A stretch of DNA of 11,932 nt. It comes from Anderseniella sp. (GTDB lineage: Bacteria; Pseudomonadota; Alphaproteobacteria; Rhizobiales; Aestuariivirgaceae). The translations under genes and the position numbers were made by a program. The notes below the pieces were generated by a model. That model saw only the letters and a program-made list of their open reading frames with translations, ran no database searches and was not told the DNA's origin. Of this stretch, positions 1 through 6,483 are shown in pieces; the stretch's first letter is position 1, and each line of letters opens with the position of its first letter. The stretch covers positions 1-11,932 of the forward strand of contig JABDRA010000264.1 in assembly GCA_013041995.1 (NCBI GenBank). The letters are read 5' to 3'.

Positions 1-2
1 TT

Positions 3-722
3 GCCACCTTGCACAAGAAGGGATTTGTAAGCCTGCAGAAGCTGGAAGACGCCAGGTCGCGCCAGTTGCGCGCGGCTGCTGAGCTACGCGAGATGGAATT
101 AGCGGTGGAGCAGGCAACGGTGATGAATGCGGCGTCCGGCAAGCGTCACTACAACCATAAGGAATTTGTCGTCGATCTGGACATGCTCGCCCTCGACCTT
201 GATGAGGCGCACGGACGTCTGACATCAGCCAGGCAGAAACTCCAGCACCTGAAACAGTTGCAAGCAGCCTCAGTGATCCGCGCGCCGTTTGACGGGCAGA
301 TCGTTTCCCTTCCGGTTGCCGCGGGACTTGCGGTTTCAAAAGATCAGGCTGTGCTGGCGCTCGAACAGGATGTAGCCCCAACGGTCACGGCCTATCTCGA
401 CCAGGATGAAATCCTGCAAATCGGGATCAATGACACAGCGAAGGTTTTTGTACCTGCTCTCAACCGGCATGTCGAAGCGACAGTCGTGGCGATCAATCGC
501 AAATCGGGGCATCTGGACCTGAAGTCGTCCCAGTACACGTGGAAGGCAAATGGAGAGCGTACCGCCTCGGTGTCGTTGACGCTTGCAGAGCCAGGCGGGC
601 GGAGCAAGGTAAGAGCAGGATTGCCGGCGGTCGTGATCTTTGACCGCAGGGTCACGGATGATCTGATTGCCCGATTGGCAAACCTCTGGCCGGGAAAAGA
701 CCATGACGAAACTGAAGCTTGA
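3..722 (+). CDS. HlyD/Alg44-like periplasmic adaptor, 5' truncated by window edge
   Basis: This is the C-terminal part of a membrane-fusion (HlyD-type) protein; the frame is open from base 3, so the true start lies outside the window and the TTG at 9 is not a real start. The visible 239 residues begin with a long charged, Gln/Glu/Lys-rich helical hairpin (about the first 90). A barrel-sandwich (lipoyl-like) segment follows, with the family's typical RAPFDGQIVSLPVAAG run near bases 279-327, then a beta-barrel region with a GLPAVVIFDRR end. It overlaps the next gene, an alg8-type glycosyltransferase, by 20 bases. In Pseudomonas, Alg44 pairs with Alg8 and carries a cytoplasmic PilZ (c-di-GMP) domain before its HlyD-like periplasmic part; whether a PilZ domain exists here cannot be seen. 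The HlyD family call is firm; the Alg44 role is inferred from the neighbour. A type I secretion adaptor is the main alternative. Confidence 0.8.
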   Translation, partial: ATLHKKGFVSLQKLEDARSRQLRAAAELREMELAVEQATVMNAASGKRHYNHKEFVVDLDMLALDLDEAHGRLTSARQKLQHLKQLQAASVIRAPFDGQIVSLPVAAGLAVSKDQAVLALEQDVAPTVTAYLDQDEILQIGINDTAKVFVPALNRHVEATVVAINRKSGHLDLKSSQYTWKANGERTASVSLTLAEPGGRSKVRAGLPAVVIFDRRVTDDLIARLANLWPGKDHDETEA

Positions 723-2295
723 TAAAGTCGCCAATCTGGATGAGCCTACCGACTGGCCGACGGGCTGGCGGAAATGGACACCGGCTGCGCTGTTCAAGAT
801 CGCGCTCTATTTTGGCTGCTGCCTGATCGCCATTCTGACCCTGCCCAACAGCATCTGGGATCAGGAGGTTGCCCAGATCACCTTCGTCATCGGTGGTCTC
901 GGAATCTGGCGGTATGGCTGGTGGTTCATCCATGCAGTTCGCGCATTGATCTACGGTAAAATAGTCTATCCCAAGATGCGCGATCAGGGTCGCAAGATCT
1001 GGGATGCCGGCTGGCGGCCGCGGCACATGCATTTCATGATGACCACCTACAAGGAACATCGCTCTATCACCGAGAAGGTGGTGCGCTCGATCCTGCGTGA
1101 AATCCGTGCATCCGGTGTGCCGGGCACCATCTGGCTTGGATCATCCGACCGGTTTGACGAAGACATTATTGAGGATTTCCTCCGCAGGGAGGCAAAGGAT
1201 ACAGACATTACCCTGCGCATCATCCGGCAAAATGTGTCGGGCAAGCGGGCTGCCATCGGCCTTGTGCTGCGCGCCATGTGCAGATTACCGATCGATGAGG
1301 ATGACCTGGTCGTCTTCATGGACGGAGATTTCATCTTGGCGGAAGGTGCCATCAGTCGCTGCATGCCGCTGTTCAAGCTCTATCCGGACCTGCAGGCCTG
1401 CACGACGGATGAAGAGGTGATCTGCATCGGACCGCGCTGGATCGAAACCTGGCTTAAGATGCGCTTTGCCCAGCGTCGCCTGGCAATGCAGTCCCACGCA
1501 CTGTCCGGCCGGGTCTTGACCCTGACGGGCCGGATGTCGGTGTTTCGCGCCAGGAACCTGCTGCAGCTTGAATTCATCCGTCTACTGGAGGCGGACCATC
1601 TTGAACACTGGCTTTGGGGCAACTTCCGCTTCCTGTCAGGCGATGACAAGAGCACCTGGTATTACATGCTCAAGCACGGTGCACACATGCGCTACGTGCC
1701 CGATGCACTCGGCTACACAGTCGAAGTCATCGAGGGGTCGGGCATGGATCGCATGGTGCAGAATTTCCGGCGCTGGTCCGGCAACATGCTGCGCAACGGC
1801 GCGCGGGCGATCAAGCTGGGTCCGCACCGGATGCCGTTTTTCATCTGGTGGTGCCTGGTGGACCAGCGGCTATCCATGTGGACCATGCTGGTCAGTCCGG
1901 TCCTGGCGGTCGCTGCGACGCTGCTGCAGGGGCCTGCATATCTGGCGTCCTATCTCATCTTCATCGCACTCAGCAGGATGTTGCTGTCTCTGTTCCTGTT
2001 CGGCTATTCCCGGCGTATCCAGATGGCCTATCCCTGGATCCTGTATCTCAACCAGCTCATCAATGCGTCGGTAAAAGTCTATTGCATCTTCAGGCTGTCC
2101 AAGCAGCGCTGGTCGAACCGTGGCAACCAGACGGCGTCCAACAGTGCAGATGCGCTGGTGCAGCGTGCACAAGATGCAATGGCCAACTGGTGCACGGCGC
2201 TTGCGACGGTCATGCTTGTGCTGTCAACCGTCCACTATACGAAGCTGATCGAGATTCCATCGGTTACGCTTCTGAAATCCATTGCCGGATTCTGA
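703..2295 (+). CDS. alg8: Alg8-like mannuronan synthase (GT2 membrane glycosyltransferase)
   Basis: A 530-residue inner-membrane family 2 glycosyltransferase, the likely polymerase using GDP-mannuronate. Membrane segments lie near residues 28-48 and 58-80, followed by a cytoplasmic GT-A domain and C-terminal membrane helices near 378-435 and 495-512. Catalytic motifs are visible: DGD at 207-209 (nucleotide-sugar/metal), TTDEE at 234-238, LTGRMSVFR at 274-282, SGDDK at 312-316 (acceptor/base region) and QNFRRW at 353-358, a QxxRW-like product-binding motif with one extra residue. The SGDDK and RRWSGNMLR stretches are Alg8-like rather than cellulose- or hyaluronan-synthase-like. The ATG at 703 is chosen over an in-frame TTG at 667 because of the purine-rich GGGAAAAG just upstream and the short 20-base overlap with the adaptor gene, suggesting translational coupling. 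It is slightly longer than Pseudomonas Alg8 because of a C-terminal tail. Confidence 0.88.
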   Translation: MTKLKLDKVANLDEPTDWPTGWRKWTPAALFKIALYFGCCLIAILTLPNSIWDQEVAQITFVIGGLGIWRYGWWFIHAVRALIYGKIVYPKMRDQGRKIWDAGWRPRHMHFMMTTYKEHRSITEKVVRSILREIRASGVPGTIWLGSSDRFDEDIIEDFLRREAKDTDITLRIIRQNVSGKRAAIGLVLRAMCRLPIDEDDLVVFMDGDFILAEGAISRCMPLFKLYPDLQACTTDEEVICIGPRWIETWLKMRFAQRRLAMQSHALSGRVLTLTGRMSVFRARNLLQLEFIRLLEADHLEHWLWGNFRFLSGDDKSTWYYMLKHGAHMRYVPDALGYTVEVIEGSGMDRMVQNFRRWSGNMLRNGARAIKLGPHRMPFFIWWCLVDQRLSMWTMLVSPVLAVAATLLQGPAYLASYLIFIALSRMLLSLFLFGYSRRIQMAYPWILYLNQLINASVKVYCIFRLSKQRWSNRGNQTASNSADALVQRAQDAMANWCTALATVMLVLSTVHYTKLIEIPSVTLLKSIAGF

Positions 2296-2298
2296 AAA

Positions 2299-2343
2299 GC
2301 GTTTTCGATTATGAAAATCTACTGGTTTCACAATCAAAAACGC
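2299..2343. repeat. Large imperfect inverted repeat (dyad A) upstream of the SGNH gene
   Basis: Arms 2299-2316 and 2326-2343 are complementary at 16 of 18 positions, with a 9-base loop. The element starts 3 bases after the alg8 stop codon and is centred about 95 bases upstream of the candidate -12 element at 2417. No T-run follows the right arm, so it does not look like a standard intrinsic terminator, although stem formation in the alg8 transcript could still protect or end the mRNA. The distance suits an upstream activator site of a sigma-54 promoter. The arm contains GTTTTCGA, which also occurs in the dyad before algD. Confidence 0.6.
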
Positions 2344-2345
2344 GA

Positions 2346-2355
2346 TTCGTACGAA
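2346..2355. repeat. Perfect 10-base palindrome TTCGTACGAA
   Basis: A perfect self-complementary decamer directly follows dyad A in the AT-rich gap before the SGNH gene, about 65 bases upstream of the candidate sigma-54 -12 element. It may be a transcription-factor half-site pair. Its CGAAAT edge (2352-2357) matches a hexamer repeated in the gap before algD. The regulatory role is inferred. Confidence 0.35.
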
Positions 2356-2367
2356 ATCATATAATTA
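2355..2367 (+). promoter_or_regulatory. Weak IHF-like site
   Basis: AATCATATAATTA differs at one position from the IHF consensus WATCAANNNNTTR and lies in an AT-rich tract about 50 bases upstream of the candidate -12 element. IHF commonly bends DNA between activator and sigma-54 promoter. Such matches arise easily by chance in AT-rich DNA, so this is tentative. Confidence 0.22.
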
Positions 2368-2402
2368 TCTGAAATAATTGAATAATTTAAATTTCCTAAT
2401 GC

Positions 2403-2417
2403 TGGCATGGCGCTTGC
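2403..2417 (+). promoter_or_regulatory. Candidate sigma-54 (RpoN) promoter for the SGNH-algI run
   Basis: TGGCATGGCGCTTGC matches the -24/-12 consensus TGGCACGNNNNTTGCW with both invariant doublets present: GG at 2404-2405 and GC at 2416-2417, separated by exactly 10 bases. The only visible departures are T for C in the -24 box and G for the final W. Transcription would start near 2428, giving a leader of about 29 bases before the ATG at 2457. It would make the downstream four-gene run a separate, activator-dependent unit from alg8. Confidence 0.6.
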
Positions 2418-2456
2418 GAAATCTGGGTAGATCAATCACTCCGAAGTAGGCATCAC

Positions 2457-3749
2457 ATGTCGAGACGTCCGTTCATTCCCAAACTTTATCTTGCTGCCCT
2501 GGCAGCAACCGTGGCGCTTGGTGCGCTTCCAGTTGCGCTTAACCTGGCCGTCGATCCTTATGATCGCCTGGGCGGCCTGCCGCTGGGCCTGGCCAAGAAA
2601 GAGATTAGCGAGAAAGCACATTATCCGCTCTGGAAGATTATTGCCTATTCGAAGAAGCATCCACCTGAAACGATTGTTCTCGGTGATAGCCGGGCTCGGG
2701 CCCTACGCGACAAGTACTGGAGCGAAACCGGGATCAAACAAGCCTTCAACTTCGCCTATGGCGGGGCCACTATTTATGAAATTTATGAAACCTTTCGTTA
2801 CCTCAAGACACAACCCAAACCGAAGAATCTTGTCGTCGGTATCCAGCTCAGAAGCTTTGACCCCGCCCACAAGTCCGGGATGAACCGGGTGCCGGAGGCT
2901 CTGCGGCTTGCCGACAATCCGGTAAAGTACTTCTCCAACTGGTTCGTGACGAGGATTTCATGGCGCCATATTCAGGAAAGATATCCCAGGCAACTGGCTG
3001 CAATTGGGGACCTGACCCCCGGTTTCATTTCCACGGCACAGGCTGCTGACCTCGGCTCGCCCGGGCACACCAGCCTGAGCACCCTGTTGCAACCGGATGT
3101 ATGTTTTGGTTGCCGGCTGCCGGAACAGCAACAACGCATCGCTTACCCGACTTATGGACACAGGCGGGGCTATGGGTACGGCTTCGGTCGCCGAGCAGGC
3201 CTGTGGCGCGACATTTCGATAGAGCGGGAGCTGCCCGCGCGCTTCGAAAAACAGGTTCGCAAGAACGGCAGGTCCGACTGGAAAAACTTCCGGTTCTCCG
3301 AGGACCTTTGGGCGAAGGTTGCCGAGATCGCCGACTGGAGCAAAGCAAACGGCGTGAAGCTGGTGTTCGTGATCCCGCCCACCATTGTGGAAATGCAGGC
3401 AAGACTTGCTGAATTCGGTCGCGCGGACCTGGATCGCAACCTGCGCCTGCGGCTAGCGGACCTGGCGCCGGTGATTGACATGGATTTCGACAATCCGTTC
3501 ACCCGTGATCTGGCGAACTTCAAGGACGCCTACCACTTCAACGCACCGGCGGCCCGCAACATTGTCGGAGAAGTTGGCCAGTTGCTGACATCGTCTCCGG
3601 AAGTTCGCAAAGCTGCTTTGAAGGTTCGTTCAGGTCTTGCCTGCCCGACGAGTGCGCGAGCCACCTCGCGCGAACTGAACGACGGCATCATCAAAATGAC
3701 CGAAGGAACAAACTGCAGAATTTGGAGGCGAGCCAATGACCCGTCCTGA
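2457..3749 (+). CDS. SGNH-fold AlgJ/AlgX-like polysaccharide O-acetylation protein
   Basis: A 430-residue exported or membrane-anchored protein with an N-terminal hydrophobic helix (about 9-31) and a periplasmic SGNH hydrolase-like domain. Block I is GDSR at 76-79 with nucleophile Ser78; AYGGATIYE near 100-108 is the block II region; DAYHFN at 357-362 gives the Asp357-xx-His360 pair. This arrangement is that of AlgJ/AlgX/WssE-type proteins, which work with an MBOAT acyltransferase to move acetyl groups onto the growing chain; the algI gene two positions downstream supports that. The start at 2457 has AGTAGG upstream. The stop overlaps the next gene by 14 bases. Residues about 190-250 form a Gly/Tyr/Arg-rich insert with a CFGC pair (216-219), and the last 50 residues form a low-complexity tail outside the core. 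AlgJ and AlgX cannot be told apart here, and a carbohydrate-binding domain typical of AlgX is not evident. Confidence 0.78.
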   Translation: MSRRPFIPKLYLAALAATVALGALPVALNLAVDPYDRLGGLPLGLAKKEISEKAHYPLWKIIAYSKKHPPETIVLGDSRARALRDKYWSETGIKQAFNFAYGGATIYEIYETFRYLKTQPKPKNLVVGIQLRSFDPAHKSGMNRVPEALRLADNPVKYFSNWFVTRISWRHIQERYPRQLAAIGDLTPGFISTAQAADLGSPGHTSLSTLLQPDVCFGCRLPEQQQRIAYPTYGHRRGYGYGFGRRAGLWRDISIERELPARFEKQVRKNGRSDWKNFRFSEDLWAKVAEIADWSKANGVKLVFVIPPTIVEMQARLAEFGRADLDRNLRLRLADLAPVIDMDFDNPFTRDLANFKDAYHFNAPAARNIVGEVGQLLTSSPEVRKAALKVRSGLACPTSARATSRELNDGIIKMTEGTNCRIWRRANDPS

Positions 3750-4923
3750 AAACTCCAAGCCAATTCTCGTAAATGTTTCCACCTTTGCCGTTGTGTGCGG
3801 CCTGTGTGCGGCGGTTTTCTTCTGGCGGGATCTACCTGATCTGGGCAAGGAACCACCGGTGGATCCACTTGTGAACGAGCAACTGAGCCAGGCGCGCGGT
3901 TTGCAGAAACTTGGCAAATGGACCGACGCCGCCGAGATTATCGAACGCTATGCGCATCAGGGTTATCCGCGGGCGCTGTTCCATCATGCCAAAATTCTCT
4001 CTCGCGGTTGGGGCGTGAAACTGGACGCGGAGAAGGCCCGGCGGGCCTTGCTGCGAGCCGTGCAGTTCGATTTTTCCCTGCGCGGCGAGGCAGCCTATGA
4101 ACTGGGCCGGCTCTATCAAAAATCTGCCGGACCGGATTGCAACCGGATCGCCACGGAGTGGTTCCAGAAAGCACTGGGTTGGGGTTACCGGAAGGCTCAC
4201 GTGCAGCTTGCCATGCATTTCATGCGTGGCGTCGGCGTTCCTCGTGACCAGAAGAAGGCGCTCTACCACTATGAAGGTGCCGCAAGGGCGGGCTTTGAGG
4301 CAGTTTCTCTCCAATACGCCCGCGTCCTGCTGAAGGGTCAACACGGTGTCGAGAAAGACCCGGCACGTGCGCTGGAACTGGCAGGGCGCGCCATCGTTGC
4401 GCTGGAAGTGAAGGCAAGGGCCGGATCGGGAAGTGCCGGCAAAACTCTGGGCCGACTCCATCGTGACGGAGAGTTTGTCAAACCATCCCGAACCCGGGCG
4501 TTCTACTGGTTCCGTAACGCCAGCCATCTCGGAAATTCAGGTGCTATGCATGACCTAGCGAAACTGCTGCTCGCAAAAAATGCGGGAAAAGAGGGCGCTG
4601 AAGAAGGCGTCGGCTGGCTCACCCGGGCCGCAGATGCTGGCCACGGCGGGGCAATGACCATGCTTGGCCGTTTGCATTTGGCGGAGAAGCACGGCCTGAA
4701 AAAAGACGCCGCCGTCGCGTGGTTCAGGAAAGGCGTGAAAGCAGCCCATGCCGGTGCTATGGAAGAGCTTGCCCGCATCTGTGCGGAAGGCAAGCTCGCA
4801 CCAAAAGACATGGCCGGGGCTCTCAAGCTCGCCCGGCGCGGTACGTCCCTTGGTCATACCGGCTCAAAAACTCTTCTCCAGGCCCTGCTGAAGCAGGCCA
4901 GTGAAGACAACATTCACAGTTAA
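3736..4923 (+). CDS. Membrane-anchored Sel1-repeat protein, AlgK-like position
   Basis: A 395-residue protein with one N-terminal membrane helix (about 11-30) followed by roughly eight Sel1/TPR-like helical repeats covering residues 76-376. Repeat signatures include LSRGWGVKLDAEKARRAL (89-106), MRGVGVPRDQKKALYHYE (163-180), FYWFRNASHLGNSGAM (256-271), WLTRAADAGHGGAMTMLGRL (294-313) and WFRKGVKAAHAGAMEELARI (329-348). Such solenoids bind other proteins. In the Pseudomonas alginate machine, the TPR lipoprotein AlgK scaffolds the trans-envelope complex, and this protein likely fills that role. Unlike AlgK there is no clear lipobox (the Cys residues at 21 and 24 lack the right preceding residues), so it is probably held in the inner membrane. 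GGAGG at 3724-3728 is the ribosome site, and the start overlaps the SGNH gene. The Sel1 call is sure; equivalence to AlgK is inference. Confidence 0.82.
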   Translation: MTRPENSKPILVNVSTFAVVCGLCAAVFFWRDLPDLGKEPPVDPLVNEQLSQARGLQKLGKWTDAAEIIERYAHQGYPRALFHHAKILSRGWGVKLDAEKARRALLRAVQFDFSLRGEAAYELGRLYQKSAGPDCNRIATEWFQKALGWGYRKAHVQLAMHFMRGVGVPRDQKKALYHYEGAARAGFEAVSLQYARVLLKGQHGVEKDPARALELAGRAIVALEVKARAGSGSAGKTLGRLHRDGEFVKPSRTRAFYWFRNASHLGNSGAMHDLAKLLLAKNAGKEGAEEGVGWLTRAADAGHGGAMTMLGRLHLAEKHGLKKDAAVAWFRKGVKAAHAGAMEELARICAEGKLAPKDMAGALKLARRGTSLGHTGSKTLLQALLKQASEDNIHS

Positions 4924-4952
4924 CCCGGCACCGGCTCGGAGGCGCGACGATC

Positions 4953-6470
4953 ATGGTTTTTAGTTCCCTTGAATTCATCTATCTGTTTTTGCCACCAGTG
5001 CTGATCGGCTTTCTGGCCTTGCGCGCCTGGGGTCGGGAAAGCCTCATCGTATGGTGGCTGATTGCGGCATCGCTTGCGTTCTACGCGTGGTGGAGCCCCA
5101 TCCATCTTGTCCTGTTGATCGGTTCGGTGGCGGTCAACTTTGCCCTCCACCGGGCGATCCTGCGGACCCGTTCAAAGCTGGTGCTGGCATCCGGTATCAT
5201 CGGCAACCTCGCGACACTGGCCTACTTCAAGTATGCCGATTTCCTAATCGCAAACATCAACCTGCTACCGGGCACGGATCTTCCGGCGCTGAACATCGTG
5301 CTACCTCTGGCAATTTCATTTTTTACCTTCCAGCAGATATCGTTCCTCTGCGATACCTGGCGCAGTGAGATCAGCGATTGCGATTTCTCCAAATACTGCC
5401 TGTTCGTCGTATTCTTTCCGCAGCTCATCGCCGGGCCGATTGTGCTGCAGAAGGACACGATCCCGCAGTTCACGCTCAAGGTGTTTCGCAGTAAGCTGTT
5501 TGTCAATCTGGCTGTCGGCGGGACCTTGTTCGCCATCGGTTTATTCAAAAAGATAGTTCTCGCTGACGGTGTTGCACCGCTCGCAACGTCGGTCTTCGCC
5601 CTGGCGGATGCCGGTCATGCTGTGCCTGCGGAAGCAGCCTGGATCGGCGCGCTGTCATACACATTCCAGATTTATTTCGACTTTTCGGGCTATTGCGACA
5701 TGGCGCTCGGACTGGCCCGGATGTTCGGCATCCGATTGCCGGTCAATTTCTACTCTCCCTACAAAGCAACCAGCATCGTCGATTTCTGGCGCCGCTGGCA
5801 CATCACGCTGTCCCGCTTCCTGCGCGACTATCTCTACATTCCGCTTGGTGGCAATCGCCATGGCCCGGTCCGGCGCTACCTCAACCTGTTCGCGACCATG
5901 GTGCTGGGCGGACTGTGGCACGGGGCCAGCTGGAATTTCGTGATCTGGGGCGCAATGCACGGAGCCTATCTGACCGTTAATCATGCCTGGTCTGCCCTGT
6001 TCCCGCGTCGCGAAGGGGCCTCCGGCCTTACGCGTGCATTATCTGCCAGCCTGGCGCAGGTCATCACAATGATCGCCGTGATATTCGCCTGGGTGCCGTT
6101 TCGCGCGGAAACGCTGGACGGTGCTCTTGCTGTGATGTCCGGCATGGTCGGGGTGACCGAACTGTACGACGCCGGGACATGGTCTGCCGTGCTGGCCGAT
6201 ACGCGGCTGCCCTGGTTCCAGTTTCTGACCCTGGCGCTGGTCGTCTTCTATGCACCTAACTCCATCGAACTGGTGAGGAAATATCGCCCGGTGATCGATC
6301 TGGCGCAATTCGTCGGCACTTCCGTGTCGCGTGTGCGTGGCGGCTTGTTCAACCTGCACTGGCGTCCCAGCCGTCGCTGGGCCGCGGCCATGAGCGCGGT
6401 ATTTGCGGTTGGGGTCCTGCAGCTCTACCGGCTCGAGGACATGACGGAATTCATTTACTTCAACTTCTAA
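4953..6470 (+). CDS. algI: AlgI-family MBOAT polysaccharide O-acetyltransferase
   Basis: A 505-residue polytopic inner-membrane acyltransferase that passes acetyl groups from the cytoplasm to the periplasmic acetylation proteins. Family marks are clear: the N-terminal MVFSSLEFIYLFLPPVL segment, FTFQQISFLCDTWR (125-138), FFPQLIAGPI (154-163), YFDFSGYCDMALGLA (241-255), FWRRWHITLSRFLRDYLYIPLGG (about 278-300) and LGGLWHGASWNF (318-329). His323 in LWHG is the expected catalytic histidine, and H283 and H336 are other conserved positions. The length and the dozen or so hydrophobic segments fit the family. GGAGG at 4938-4942 precedes the ATG by 10 bases, and the gene follows the Sel1 gene after 29 bases. 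Related MBOATs (WssH, PatA, DltB) are alternatives, but the Alg8 and AlgD context favours alginate-type polymer acetylation. Confidence 0.92.
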   Translation: MVFSSLEFIYLFLPPVLIGFLALRAWGRESLIVWWLIAASLAFYAWWSPIHLVLLIGSVAVNFALHRAILRTRSKLVLASGIIGNLATLAYFKYADFLIANINLLPGTDLPALNIVLPLAISFFTFQQISFLCDTWRSEISDCDFSKYCLFVVFFPQLIAGPIVLQKDTIPQFTLKVFRSKLFVNLAVGGTLFAIGLFKKIVLADGVAPLATSVFALADAGHAVPAEAAWIGALSYTFQIYFDFSGYCDMALGLARMFGIRLPVNFYSPYKATSIVDFWRRWHITLSRFLRDYLYIPLGGNRHGPVRRYLNLFATMVLGGLWHGASWNFVIWGAMHGAYLTVNHAWSALFPRREGASGLTRALSASLAQVITMIAVIFAWVPFRAETLDGALAVMSGMVGVTELYDAGTWSAVLADTRLPWFQFLTLALVVFYAPNSIELVRKYRPVIDLAQFVGTSVSRVRGGLFNLHWRPSRRWAAAMSAVFAVGVLQLYRLEDMTEFIYFNF

Positions 6471-6483
6471 GGCGCATTACAAA

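Noticed and set aside
2299..2343. Dyad A as an intrinsic terminator of alg8
   Set aside because: The stem is long and AT-rich but is followed by GATTCGTACG, not a T-run, so the standard terminator pattern is missing; kept as an inverted repeat instead.
1848..2372. Plus-strand frame running past the alg8 stop
   Set aside because: Out-of-frame shadow of alg8 with no family features; the extension past 2295 falls in the dyad and AT-rich regulatory gap.
3832..4527. 231-codon minus-strand reading frame
   Set aside because: Shadow of the Sel1-repeat gene in GC-rich DNA; no convincing start or motif.
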